Below, one piece after another: positions 25,040-37,195 of a stretch of DNA of 64,000 nt (positions are counted from its first letter, which is position 1; each line of letters opens with the position of its first letter). The stretch comes from Telmatactis stephensoni (taxonomy: Eukaryota > Cnidaria > Anthozoa > Actiniaria > Isophelliidae): positions 1 through 64,000 of the forward strand of contig JALIZF010000932.1 in NCBI GenBank assembly GCA_029948255.1. The letters are read 5' to 3'. Position numbers and translations under genes: made by a program. The notes under the pieces are model-generated. The model was given only the letters and a program-made list of their open reading frames with translations. It was not told where the DNA came from and ran no database searches.

Positions 25040-25111
25040 GGCTTCAACGGGATTCGAACCCATGACCTTTGCGATACCGGTGCAATGCTCTGCCAACTGA
25101 GCTATGAAGCC
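25040..25111 (-). tRNA. tRNA-like gene, array copy 5
   Basis: Identical cloverleaf. The trailing A/T tract (AAAAAAATAAAAAATTCGG) is longer than in other units, making a 253-bp period. Confidence 0.65.
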
Positions 25112-25285
25112 ACATATGTTGGGAGCAGGCCATTTTGTTGGGTTCATAGTATACCACATAGGAATGTAAATGTATATGTATATGGATTGATCCGCGGTAA
25201 TGGAACTGGAAATATTGAAAGATCATCACGGATATGTAAGCAATTTAGGCAATTGCTTTAGAAAAGCCCGAAAAAAAAAATTCGG

Positions 25286-25357
25286 GGCTTCAACGGGATT
25301 CGAACCCATGACCTTTGCGATACCGGTGCAATGCTCTGCCAACTGAGCTATGAAGCC
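25286..25357 (-). tRNA. tRNA-like gene, array copy 6
   Basis: Identical cloverleaf; last minus-strand unit before the orientation switch. Confidence 0.65.
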
Positions 25358-25477
25358 ACATATGTTGGGAGCAGGCCATTTTGTTGGGTTCATAGTATAC
25401 CACATAGGAATGTAAATGTATATGTATATGGATTGATCCGCGGTAATGGAACTGGAAATATTGAAAGATCATCACGG

Positions 25478-25495
25478 TCGAATCCCGTTGAAGCC
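25478..25495 (+). pseudogene. 3' remnant of a tRNA-like gene at the inversion point
   Basis: Only the last 18 bases of the tRNA-like gene (T-loop to acceptor) remain, fused to CATCACGG from a minus-strand unit. This is the breakpoint joining the two arms of the palindrome. Confidence 0.8.
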
Positions 25496-25668
25496 CCGAA
25501 TTTTTTTTTCGGGCTTTTCTAAAGCAATTGCCTAAATTGCTTACATATCCGTGATGATCTTTCAATATTTCCAGTTCCATTACCGCGGATCAATCCATAT
25601 ACATATACATTTACATTCCTATGTGGTATACTATGAACCCAACAAAATGGCCTGCTCCCAACATATGT

Positions 25669-25740
25669 GGCTTCATAGCTCAGTTGGCAGAGCATTGCAC
25701 CGGTATCGCAAAGGTCATGGGTTCGAATCCCGTTGAAGCC
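25669..25740 (+). tRNA. tRNA-like gene, array copy 7
   Basis: Plus-strand unit, same cloverleaf and C33. Its trailer reads CCGAATTTTTTTTTGGGC, one base short of the usual terminator hairpin. Confidence 0.65.
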
Positions 25741-25912
25741 CCGAATTTTTTTTTGGGCTTTTCTAAAGCAATTGCCTAAATTGCTTACATATCCGTGATG
25801 ATCTTTCAATATTTCCAGTTCCATTACCGCGGATCAATCCATATACATATACATTTACATTCCTATGTGGTATACTATGAACCCAACAAAATGGCCTGCT
25901 CCCAACATATGT

Positions 25913-25984
25913 GGCTTCATAGCTCAGTTGGCAGAGCATTGCACCGGTATCGCAAAGGTCATGGGTTCGAATCCCGTTGAAGCC
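25913..25984 (+). tRNA. tRNA-like gene, array copy 8
   Basis: Plus-strand unit identical to the others over the cloverleaf. Confidence 0.65.
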
Positions 25985-26158
25985 CCGAATTTTTTTTTCG
26001 GGCTTTTCTAAAGCAATTGCCTAAATTGCTTACATATCCGTGATGATCTTTCAATATTTCCAGTTCCATTACCGCGGATCAATCCATATACATATACATT
26101 TACATTCCTATGTGGTATACTATGAACCCAACAAAAATGGCCTGCTCCCAACATATGT

Positions 26159-26230
26159 GGCTTCATAGCTCAGTTGGCAGAGCATTGCACCGGTATCGCA
26201 AAGGTCATGGGTTCGAATCCCGTTGAAGCC
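26159..26230 (+). tRNA. tRNA-like gene, array copy 9
   Basis: Plus-strand unit identical over the cloverleaf; the upstream A-run has one extra A (ACAAAAATGG). Confidence 0.65.
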
Positions 26231-26403
26231 CCGAATTTTTTTTTCGGGCTTTTCTAAAGCAATTGCCTAAATTGCTTACATATCCGTGATGATCTTTCAA
26301 TATTTCCAGTTCCATTACCGCGGATCAATCCATATACATATACATTTACATTCCTATGTGGTATACTATGAACCCAACAAAATGGCCTGCTCCCAACATA
26401 TGT

Positions 26404-26475
26404 GGCTTCATAGCTCAGTTGGCAGAGCATTGCACCGGTATCGCAAAGGTCATGGGTTCGAATCCCGTTGAAGCC
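26404..26475 (+). tRNA. tRNA-like gene, array copy 10
   Basis: Last plus-strand unit; its downstream part runs into the right target duplication at 26552. Confidence 0.65.
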
Positions 26476-27615
26476 CCGAATTTTTTTTCGGGCTTTTCTA
26501 AAGCAATTGCCTAAATTGCTTACATATCCGTGATGATCTTTCAATATTTCCAGTCTTTAATTTCGCGATCGCGGAGAAGAATTGTGTTTGCAGGGAATTT
26601 TTATTTCGCGAAATCGACGATTAAGTGACTTTATTTTTTCTTTTTTACAAAAATTGTACGTTAATCAACAATTGAAACAAAACCAATATGCTGTCCCTTA
26701 GCGGCAGCTGTATTTCTCTAAAAGTCAGTCTTACAGAGGTAATAAAAAAGTCTTCTTGTTCTTGCGAGTCATTATCGAGTATCGAGAGTATCGTTACATG
26801 TCCTTTCTAGGAGATCTCAATAGAACCTTCAATCTCTTCAAATGGATCCTCAGGGGGAAGACTAAACGATTCATCTAATAGTTGGGCGAATCTTGACACT
26901 GATTAACATCTAAAGTTGATAGATGATAGTTCCTTGTACTAACAGCTTGTGTTAAAAATTGTTTAGGACCCTTGAAAACACAAATACATGATTTTTCTAT
27001 GTCCATTAAATTTCGCGAGATCAAAGTTCGCGGTCGTTATTTTTCGCGGATCTTTAAGTTCTTGAATTTTTTAAAATCGCGAAAATCAAATCGCGAATTT
27101 AAGAACCCGCGAAAATTAAGGAGAATGGGTACCTCAAACTACCTTCATGACAAGTTTCGTTGCATGCATACATGACATTCTTGAGCATTCTACAAATGTT
27201 TGTTGACCCGAGTTGGAGGAAAGCATAGCCGTTTTGACCATCGTGTTTATCACAACGATTTTTTCCTGTCAGTAGATAAACTGAGTTCAAGGTTTTGTTT
27301 TTTGTCAGTTTCAGTGTAATTGGTGTTACCATGGCAACGATATAAAAATACGGCTGAAATCAGTTTTTCTGAAATATCTCCGGCACCCAAATACTATGTA
27401 ACAAAGTACATACCAAGGTAAAGTAGATAACATAGAATTAAAACTCTTTGATTGAAGTGATTTGGAATAAAGGACTGGAAATTGGCAAATTTGCATTATT
27501 TATGTTTTTCGCGAATTATTCGGAAGCGGTTTGATAAAATGTTTTGAATTTATCCTTAATTTGTTTGTTTTAGTTTGTAGTTTTATTGTCCATATAGTCC
27601 CTTGTCTAGAGCTGC

Positions 27616-28599
27616 TCGAGTTCGAAGTATATTTTAGAAAACTTGATTTCAGCCATCCGGCTTTGTTTACTGTCGCTATGGCAAAATCGAAGTAAAATAG
27701 ACAAAAATATAAACTTTGACTTAAGTCCAATAACTAGCTAAGTGTAAAAACCGTTTAGATTGGTCAAGAGTAAGTTGCTCAATTCGTGGAGTGAAAAAAC
27801 GGAAGCGCGGTCAATAAAAAACTATATCGAGACACCTTAATACAGTTTATTATTTATTATTCTAACAGATACACAGAAGACGTCAAAATGTGGTGAAAAC
27901 AACAGTGACGTCACCTGACTTCGTCTCGTAGCGTAATTTTTGTCCTCACAACATTTTGACCTGTCATCATTAGACGTCAACTATCTTTTTTGATTAACCA
28001 AAAATTGCGCGGGTTGCGCTTGAATCTAAAAACTTATAAAGCTTGATCTTTCATAAAACAAGCCATATTTATTTCTATAGATAATTAATCATACGATTTC
28101 GAGTTGAATTTGGAATTTATTCTTAAGAATGTGTTTTTAAAAGATTATCAAAATTACACGAGCCCGTAATGCAAGGTGATTACCTTTTGATAATATAATA
28201 TACTGACATGAAAAAAATCTAGAAAATAAACGGCGTTTTTTAAAAAGAAAAACGAATAAATAACGTCAGTTGCACACGCAAATCATTTGAAAATTTTCTT
28301 TTGTTTAAATGACAACCGTATCCTCAAAGTTTTTGCCATTTTTTCAAACATACGTGTTCTTTAATGGCTGCAAAAATCCTGCTTAATGTTTACAATAGCA
28401 GAATAAGGAAAAATTTGATCTTAATATGCTGTTTTGGAGCTATAAATTCTAATGTAATGTGCACTGTATTGCAGCTTTTCTGCACTGCGTTACACTTGAA
28501 CTGCACTGTTCTCGACCAATCAGAATCGAGTAATTTTTTCTCATGTATATTGTTATTACCTTTCAACAATCTTTTCTTTACTTTCATTTTTCATCACAG
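27616..28599. other. Region upstream of the copy C main exon (putative intron), no other gene
   Basis: Homologous to 11694-12656. It contains the foldback repeat at about 27880-27995 with a TGACGTCA site and ends at a TTTTTCATCACAG acceptor. Confidence 0.55.
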
Positions 28600-31500
28600 A
28601 TCAACGTGTGTACGTATCCCAAAGCAGAGGAAGTGACAGCCAGTCGTGTGGTTCAGAATCCAATCCTTGTAAAACCATCGTTATGGGTGTATGGAGGGTA
28701 CAACACGAAGGTCTTGTCTACGTTGATGGTACTGGATCAGGTACAGCTCCATACACTTGTAAGTCATCTGCTTTGGAGTTGGCAGGAATTTATTCCAACA
28801 AGAGTATGGCTATTGTTGGTTTCCATGCAATACCACACGTTAAATGCCAGGAAAGGTCTGATATAGCTTTTTATCCGTCCCTGCTCCATCAAAACAACAC
28901 AAACGTGAAGTTAACTAACTTACAATTTCTACACACTTGTGTGTATGCTGAAGACGTGAACCTTTCTATCAATAAGTGTACATTTATTGATGCATTTCAA
29001 GCTGTAAGTCTATTCCAAAAGACAAAAGCCATTATCTTTTCGTTTAATAACTCTCTATGCGTGAATGTAAGTTCCTGTATAGCAATGAGGATAACCCAAA
29101 GAGTAACACCATTAAACAGTTTATCCATCTCTGTGTCAAACAGTGAAGTCAAAACTTCTTGGGGAACCCAATACGCACCATCCGGGATCGGTGTCGCGTC
29201 AATAGGTGAATACGATCCAGGGTCAATATCATGTCATATTTCCCTCAAAAATGTCAACTTCACACGTAACATCCTCGGGCCATATGGTTTGATATGGATT
29301 TTCTTAAAGAAAGGATTTACATCGTTGCACCTTGAGAATGTTGTGTTCTTAGAAAGCAAAACTCCAGTTCCAGTGGATACCATGATCTCTGTTTTGAGTT
29401 ACAAACACGATATGATTCTTAACAACACAAAGTTTCTTCAGAATTACCAGAGTTGGTGTGGAGCTATACAAGTAGAAACTGAACACAAAGGCAGTCTGTA
29501 CATTATACACAGTCTTTTTGAAAAGTTCCAAACTAAATCTAAAAACGTAAATAACATGCCAACGGTGTTAGTTTGGAGTTGTAAACATGATGACAGTGAG
29601 GTGTACATAGAACATGCTATTTTTAGAGACAACTTTCTGGATGGTCCCATTGCATGGTGCATCGCGCTACACATTGGACAAATTGCAACGGTAACAATTT
29701 TAGATGTGACACTGAAGAACAACTCACTCGTAACCCCGAGGATGGGAAACGCCATCACGTTGTACGCGTCGATATTACGACAGTTAACAATTAAAAACAC
29801 TGAGTTTGATTCCGTGAACGTCACAAATACTTATGGTGGTGGGTGTCTGGTGGTGTTCGCAATTCAAATTTTAAATGCCCTTCTTCGTAATGTTACATTT
29901 AAACATTGTTACAGTCGTAGTAATGTTTTAAGTGCTGCTCTGACTATTACCTCATTGCAACCGGCATTCGAACATGGCAATATAACAATTGAGTCTTGTG
30001 TGTTTTTTGACAACAAGGCTCCAAGAGGAGAAGCGGGAGCTATTTTCATCAAAATCGAGTCCAAAGATTCCGTCAAAGAACCTGGGTGTATTAAACCGGG
30101 GCAGAAAAGCCCGTTTCCCAGGGAAGTGTGGAATTACAGTACTTTCGTGACAATAAAGAACACAGTATTTGCCAATAACATTGCTCTGGCAGGAGGGGCA
30201 TTGACCTTATCGAATGGAAGCTATACTTTACAAAATTGTTCCTTCATCGACAATTTTGCAAAAATCCGAGGAGGACATATCTACATACCTGGAACAGATT
30301 CCACCAGTCTAAAAATACTCGACTCGTTATTTCAGCAGAAGCATTCTTCAATGAAGATACCGCTCCCAGAAAAGAATACGACTTTTGACATTATATCGTT
30401 TATCGATTTCCAAAGTGGAGGTCCATTAATAATATTGAATTCAGTATTGGAATTCAAGGAACCTTCAGGGAAGTCAAAAAGCTTAGTAACCGTATCTAAG
30501 GCCAATTATGTTAATTTTGGTAAAAATAACCAAACAATTCTGACTTGTCCAGCTGGTAGCGAATTAGATGTTTGCCATTTAGAAGCCCAAATCGGGAAAG
30601 TAACACCAATATCATTAGATGACTGCATTATTGCATTAAATGTCATGCAGCTTTCTTGTAGACCGTGTGGGATTGGGTCCTACAGTATACAACATGGCCA
30701 GAGCCTTGGAGCAAATATGGACAGCGGTTTCAAGTGCTTGCCATGCCCATTTGGAGCTGATTGTTTAGGTAAAATATCAGCAAGACAGAACTTTTGGGGA
30801 TACAAAGTTCAAGACAATCCACCAGCACTTAAATTTATTCTTTGTCCATTGGGATACTGCAAACAGCCCGACAAACACGATTTTGTTGATTACAATAGTT
30901 GTCAAGGCAACAGAGCTGGACCACTCTGCGGTGAGTGTAAAGAAAATTACTCTGAAACTCTCCTTTCGACATCGTGCCTTCCTCGAGACGAATGCCAAGA
31001 CACGTGGTTTTGGGGCGTGATCGTTGTCATGGTGATGTTGATTGCTTTGTTCTTCATCTATAAGCCAAAGCTTGAGTGCATGCTCAAGAGTCGCATCCTG
31101 TGGTTCAGAAGCAACACAAGACACGACGATGAACAAGACCAATCCAAGGACAAACATAGTAGTGGCTATTTAAAAATAGTTTCCTACTTTCATCAAGTGG
31201 TTAATATTCTTTTAATTATCGCTTCGTACGACAGCATTGTTGAGAAGTATCTCATGCAACCTGTGATGGGACTTTTTAACTTTGAAATCCGCATCTCCTT
31301 ACGTGGTTTCCTATGTCCTTTCGTTGGGCTTACTGTGGTAACTAAGCAACTGTTCCTTGTTTGTCCAGTATTTGGTGTTCTCTTGACAATTGCTCTCTTC
31401 TACAGCTGTCATTATCTACTAAACAAGTGTAGATCAAAATTCCCTCCATCGCTTGGACCTTATCTTGGTGCTGTCTTGGAGACGCTGTTGCTAGGATACG

Positions 31501-32339
31501 CCGTGCTTGCCAAAACAGCCCTCAAACTATTGCGTTGTACGTCACTTGGTGAAGAGAAGCGGTTGTTTATTGCTGGTAACGTGTTGTGTTACCAATGGTG
31601 GCAGTATGTGCTGATGGTGTTTGTGGTCATATCAGTTGTTCCTTTCATCGTTACCTTAGCGCTGGGATCCAAATGGCTTTATAAAGGCTCAATTTCTATC
31701 CAGGAATTCTTCGTTGCTTGTGCTCTTCCCTTACCCTATCTGATGTACAAATTCATGTGCTTTTTGTGTGGACGTAAAGAACAAAGGCCAGAAGCTCCTG
31801 AGTGGAAATCGTCAGTCACTGCCGTCCTGTACGGTCCGTTTCGTGAACCACAAGACAATACTACTGGCGCTATCTACTGGGAAAGTATTCTGATATTCAG
31901 ACGTCTGGTTCTCATCATAATTTCCACCCTCGTCACTGATCCACTTTCAAAGGAATGTTTACTAACTATTTCCTGTGTCTTTATCCTGGTCCATCACGTC
32001 ATCGTGCGTCCATTCCGTAGCCAAGCAAGCAACATTGCTGAGATGGTTTCTTTGAGTGCCTTAGTTGTCATAGCAACAATAAATACCTTCAACGCTAGTT
32101 TTCTCTCCATTGGTCAAGTTCCACAAGGTCCACTCAAGTCAACCGTAGACGCCTTAAACTGGATTCAAGTCATAATTTTATCCGTGCTTCCAGTACTTTG
32201 TAGCATTGTTGTAGCCGTGGTCATGGTTTCTCAGCTTGTTCGCCTTGTTATCAAAGCCTGGAGGTTCGTCACGCGTTCTTGTTTCAAGTCACGCGGCGAG
32301 ATCCTACATTTACCAGACACCAGTTCTTTGGAAAACTGA
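28600..32339 (+). CDS. Beta-helix / Cys-rich / multi-pass membrane protein, copy C (main exon)
   Basis: Open from the acceptor to TGA (32337-32339), about 1,245 codons. Same layout as copy A: beta-helix region to about residue 650, Cys-rich module with CRPCGIGSYS and CLPCPFGADC, then about ten membrane segments. Differences from A cluster in the beta-helix half (for example SYKHDMILNN preceded by VDTMISVL, WSCKHDDSEVY), including an in-frame one-codon indel; the membrane half has only scattered changes. With exon 1a at 21415 this is the best candidate for a functional gene of the cluster. Its role is unknown; extracellular beta-helix plus membrane bundle suggests a surface receptor or channel. 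Confidence 0.85.
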
Positions 32340-32498
32340 GCTCCAAAAACATGAACAAAGCTGTTGTGGCAGCAGACTGAACTGTAGTTGAAGATATCAC
32401 TGATTGAAGATCAGTAGTTGAAGATCACTGATTTCAGCTTATATGGAGATTGCTCAGAAGTATGAGAAGACTTGAACAAGACTATTACTTATGTCTAT

Positions 32499-33484
32499 TT
32501 ATTATATACATGTCGAGATATACTCACTAAAATTCCATTTAGTAAATTTTCGTTCGTTCATTGCTCTCAGCCAATCAGAATGCGCGTATCGTTTTCTTCA
32601 CGTGTGAGAAAAACGATACGTCCAATCAGAAGCGACTTCATTCCTGATAAAAATTTTTCTTCAAACTGGCTCCTCTCAGCACTTTTTATCGAAGGATTTT
32701 CAGTCTTGGCAGTTCAATTTTCAATCTTTATTCAGTAAAAATTCAAGTAGATTAGCTTATTTACCACAAAAGTCATCGATGTCATGCAGAAGAAGAGCTC
32801 TACGGGAAAAAGATTTTCAAACCCACGCTGTGCTGCAAAAAGCGAAGGAGGATTCACGGCCGGCAGATTCGGAGTCACTGAATGAAAATTTAGTCGAACT
32901 GAGCCCTTTTATAGAAAAGCTCGGAGAAAAACACTGATAAATCAAGTTAAAGGTAATTTTTCAAGTTTTGAAGGACATTTGAAACGCCAAGCATGTTTAA
33001 CGAGCGTGAATTTGACCGTAAGTTTGTCTTTAAATACTTTGAATGAACTCAAATTCTTCGCATTGTCTTTGCTCGTTTTGTAAACAAACGTCTGTCAACG
33101 AGAAAAAAAGTCCAAGTTACACAGAAAAGAATTATAATTTTGCATTGTCATTCACTTTAGATACAAATAAATATTATTTTTGTTTTGTTTTGACGTCTGT
33201 TTGTAATTTAAATTTTGTTTTGTAGGGTTCATGTGTTTTATGAAATCAAAATCTTGACCATGGAAAAACAAACCACTTTTCACACCAAATAAATGACTAA
33301 AATGTATAAAAATCTCGATATGCATATGATAAACAGAAAACACCATGGAAAGTGCTTGTACAGTTTTTATTCACTCGTTGTTTTGTATCATAAAACTCAC
33401 TCGCTCGTTCCTCGCTCGTTCGTTTTACGATACTTCACAACTCGTGAATAAAAACCGTACGCGCGCACTTTCCATGAAGTATTC
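32499..33484. mobile_element. 0.99-kb insertion after copy C, 5-bp target duplication
   Basis: TCTAT borders both ends (32494-32498 and 33485-33489). The same place after copy E reads TTATGTCTATATATTTATC without interruption. The insert contains a further foldback at 33342-33477 (CATGGAAAGTGC against GCACTTTCCATG). No coding region is convincing. Confidence 0.65.
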
Positions 33485-35655
33485 TCTATATATTTATCTG
33501 AATGTCGGGTCGGTATTTTCCCCAGGGAGGTACTCCTGTATAAAAACATCAAAGACGCTTTCGTACCTTTCCAAATGTATTCATTAATGATACAACCAGC
33601 ATCCCTGGGATCGGCACTCGGGTTCTCCACCAAATCATGTGAGACTGACTAACAGTGTTTGTAGAGCATGGCATCTTTATTATCTAGGCGTTCTATCGAA
33701 TTTGTTTTTTCTCCAGGGAGGTAAGCTTGTATAAAAACATCAAAGATACTCTCGCACTTTTCAAAATGTATCCCTAATTGTATCGGTACCCGGGGTCTCC
33801 ACCAAATCATGCGAGGCTCGCTCACTAACTGTGTTGGTATAGTATGGGATTTTTATTAGACCTTCCAGCACTTATTTTACAGTTTGTAGTCATGATGTAG
33901 AGATAAATCTACAAGCTAGAAAGTACTCATATTTGTAGTGAAAATTAGTATAAAACAACTGAATAACGACTAAACCGGTTTTGAATGGGTTTTTCAAAAA
34001 CGTATTAAATATTCAGAATTTTAAGACTAATAAAAACATTCTAGGATGACCTTGATGCGCTTGAAATGCCTCCATTTTTATTCTAGCTTATACCAACCTA
34101 CGAAGGTTTCCACTTGCCAACTTAGATACCATCCAATGCAAAGTCTTCAAAGTACGATAGCACATTTCAGTCTTTGCCAGCTGAAAATATTGTCATTCTG
34201 TCGTAAAAGAAGTTAAGGTGAAGTTCTATTGATAACAGAATGGTTTAGTCTTCTGCACTAGTTAAATCACTAGCTTTCTCTGACTTTTTACAAGTACTAA
34301 AGCCGGTGATTCACACTGCAATTTTTCCACACTGACAAAGCAGTTTAAAATTTTGTTTCAGAGAGAAAAATTACAGCGCCTTTAATCACTCTGCAGCATT
34401 CAATACAAGCCATGCAATCATCAAACATTTTCTAAAGAAATCGTTGTAGACTGATTCCGTAAGTCGGTTTGTTTGCTGCTTTGGTTTTCCTGTGGTCGTC
34501 GCTCACTTTTTGAAGCGATCTATCTAACTAATCGATACAAAGGAGCCAAAACTACGACTTATTGAATCAGTCTACTCTTATACTTGCTCTACACAATTTG
34601 AACTCTGTTCACTCTTTGGGCTTCCTGTGGTAATATAATCCGCTCACACACCTAGTTGATACAAAGGAGCGAAGAATACGACTTTAGTATTGAATCAGTC
34701 TAGAAGTTGTTGCTGACCTGGTAATTGCTGCCTTTATTGCGATCATTTCTCTCTCGTAACAAAATCTCTAAAACATGCATGGCCAGTAAAAATGGCGACG
34801 TGTATCGCAGGTATGAAGTAAAGATGAAACTGAAACAATTATAAAAAGATTGGAATTGTAAAACGCTCTAGGCAAGTACACTAATTAGTCTAATTAAGAT
34901 ATGGTTATATTTGACCGTAAGTACAGCATTTAGCAAAAGCTGCTAAGTTTTGTGTTACGCCACAATAAAACTGTAGCACGTCATATTTGAGAATGTTTCA
35001 GAGATGATCGAGTTATATTTGATTTATATTTTTATTATTTTTTTTATTATTTGTTTTGTTTTTGTTTTTATTTTATTAGAGTTTTACTGAAAAAAAATGT
35101 TTATGTGGGCATAAAGTTTAAATGTAAATGAAAGGACGAGAAGAAATATTGTTGACATGCATGTTTTTTGTGTTTTGTGTTTTGTGTTGCGGTCGAAATA
35201 TTAAAACACAAAAAACATGTCAACAATATTTCTTCTTATATTTATAGTTTTACTGAACTTATTTGTCAGAAATCGCCTTACGGTAATAAGGATTTCGTCA
35301 AGTTACGCACAGAATTCAAAGTGACGTGGACGTTGTCACAGCGCGCAAAATGGGCGTGTCTGAGCGCGTAACTCAAGCTCTGTAACTCGAAAATCGTACT
35401 CGAAGAAAACCCGACCTCGATCGGTATACCTCGAGTGCAATATTCATCATTCTAGTGCATTCACAAAGAGTCGGCATCGATTTTTCGTTTTCATTAGCCC
35501 TGTAAAGCTGTGAATTCCCCGTGAACAAACTATATTTCAAGCTAGAAACGAATATTTAATGAGGCACGTGATAATTGGTATAGACTAAATATCTTTTTGA
35601 TCTGGACAACATTAATGAGATTGGATGTATTTAGGGATTTACAATATATTACTAT
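33485..35655. other. Unit III spacer, no gene seen
   Basis: Shares 3' flank sequence with the other units, then a stretch (about 34210-34710) found only here and at 56990-57500, which includes inverted GACTGATTCCGTAAGTCG / CGACTTATTGAATCAGTC motifs. The segment CTAGCTTTCTCTGACTTTTT is inverted relative to unit I. It lacks the SINE. No gene. Confidence 0.5.
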
Positions 35656-36004
35656 TCCGTCTTCCACAAAATATCGCACAAAACAAGCGTCGGCGATAAA
35701 ACGAATCCCAAAAATCATGTCTGGTGACTTTCGCTTGGACGAAAACCAAAACTGAAGTTATAGACCCTTTGCATAAAGCTACTGATGTATGCAGATACAC
35801 CCTTCGCCTCACTTTGGCTAAGTAAAGCAAAAGAATCACCTAATTAACCATGTCATTGTTTAGCTGCGCCAAAGTGAGGCAAGAGGTACATCTGCATATG
35901 ATTAGCAGTATTATGCAAAGGGTCAGTGAAGGCAAAGGAAAGCAGCCTGCTGAAATATTTCAGTTTCTTGAAGAGCTCTTTGAGAGCAAACAAAAGCAAA
36001 CAGT
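35656..36004 (-). other. 349-bp segment inverted relative to units I, II and IV
   Basis: Units I, II and IV read TACTAT|ACTGTTTGC...GACGCGGA|ATATTTAG, whereas here the block reads TACTAT|TCCGTCTTCC...GCAAACAGT|ATATTTAG. The block includes the palindromic MITE (35764-35923). The partial paralogue at 8825-8980 has the same orientation as this copy. Confidence 0.75.
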
Positions 36005-36102
36005 ATATTTAGATATTTCACTTTCTTTAAGAGCCTATAACTTCCTCATAACAGCCAAAGAGCTTGCAATTAATGTAGCAGTTTACCAGTAAGAAAATCA
36101 AA

Positions 36103-36199
36103 ATGTATTTTTACTACAAGTGGACTATGATAATGCTTTCATTGTGGACTCAAACACCGACAGGTTCGACAGCTTCAAAACAACCACGAAACGACGAAG
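36103..36199 (+). CDS. Signal-peptide first exon of the fourth gene copy
   Basis: 97-bp frame MYFYYKWTMIMLSLWTQTPT plus polar tail, donor GAAG|GTAAAAG. The main exon acceptor at 37195 is only 1.0 kb away, and the joined frame is open (codon G+TT, Val). This is the closest pairing in the window and the best support for the exon 1 model. Confidence 0.7.
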
Positions 36200-37195
36200 G
36201 TAAAAGAATCGCTTTCTATTGATGATTTTCGAAAAAGAAGTACGTATTGCTTTGAGAGAAAATCGTATTCAGTTCCCAGTACAGTTGACCCGCCCACAAT
36301 CTACCAAGCAGTTAGATGAAATATTTTGAATAGAGTTTCATCTTCGCACTTCGCATTTTGTCGTTCCAATTCACTGTATTCTAACAGATACACAGAAGAC
36401 GTCAAAATGTGGTGAGAACAACAGTAGTCACGTCACCTGACTCTGTCTCGTAGCGTAATTTTTGTCCTCACAACATTTTGACCTGTCATCATTCGACGTC
36501 AACTATTACAATATCTTTATTGATTAACCAAAAATTGCGTAGGTTACGCTAGCGCTTCAATCTAAAAATTTATAAAGCATTCATTTCGGTCTTGGCATGC
36601 ATGACGCTTGCTGCTTTGAACTGCATGCGACAACATTTTTTGAAATATGTGTAACTATATAAAACAAGCCATTTTTATTTCTATAGATAATTAATCACAC
36701 GATTTCGAGTTGAATTTGGAATTTATTCTTAAGAATGTGTTTTTAAAAGATTATCAAAATTACACGAGCCCGTAGTGCAAGGTGATTACCTTATATAATG
36801 ACATATGAAAAAATCTAGAAAATAAAGGTGTTTTTTTAAAGAAAAACGAATAAATAATGTCAGCTGCGCACGCAAATCGTTTAAAAATTTTCTTTTGTTT
36901 AAATGATAACCGTATCCTCAAAATTGCCATTTTTTCAAACATGCATACGTGTTCTTTAATGGCTGCAAAAATCCTGCTTAATGTTTAAAATAGCATAATA
37001 AGGAAAAATTTGGTCTTGATGCTGTTTTGGAGCTATAAATTCAAATGTAATTTGCACGGTTTTGCGGCTTTTCTGCACACTACGTTACACTTCAACTGCA
37101 CTGTTCTCGACCAATCAGAATTGAGTAATTTTTTTCTCGTGTATATTGTTATTACCTTTCAACAATCTTTTCTTTACTTTCATTTTTCATTACAG

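Larger units (their letters stand above)
23940..26551. mobile_element. Palindromic array of ~246-bp tRNA-like units, 12-bp target duplication
   Basis: Six units on the minus strand (24051-25357) are followed, after a switch at about 25477, by four on the plus strand (25669-26475); each unit contains a 72-bp tRNA-like gene. Unit lengths are 244-253 bp and sequences are almost identical. AGTCTTTAATTT flanks the array at 23928-23939 and 26552-26563, and the unit I counterpart near 10655 is uninterrupted. The block therefore arrived as an insertion. The 12-bp duplication fits retroposition better than a cut-and-paste element, but the mechanism is unknown. Confidence 0.8.
22788..27615. mobile_element. 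TIR element at the unit II/III junction, enlarged by nested insertions
   Basis: Homologue of 9521-11693: ACAAGGGACTACATGGGCAA at the left and AGTCCCTTGTCTAGAGCTGC at the right. The outermost left bases (GGGCAGCTCT) are missing. Inside are the AAGGTAGTTTGAG foldback (23016-27145) and within that the tRNA-like array (23940-26551). Confidence 0.65.

Noticed and set aside
24055..26471. Repeated small frames containing SSVGRALHRYRKGHGFESR
   Set aside because: They are translations across the tRNA-like genes and their spacers in the array; such peptides arise from tRNA sequence and show no sign of coding selection.
24051..26475. Calling the array ordinary functional tRNA-Thr genes
   Set aside because: C instead of U33, the A-C mismatch in the anticodon stem, and the mobile palindromic setting argue for a tRNA-derived repeat.
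23940..26551. Regular repeats considered as a CRISPR array
   Set aside because: Units are about 246 bp, nearly identical throughout with no unique spacers, and contain tRNA-like genes.
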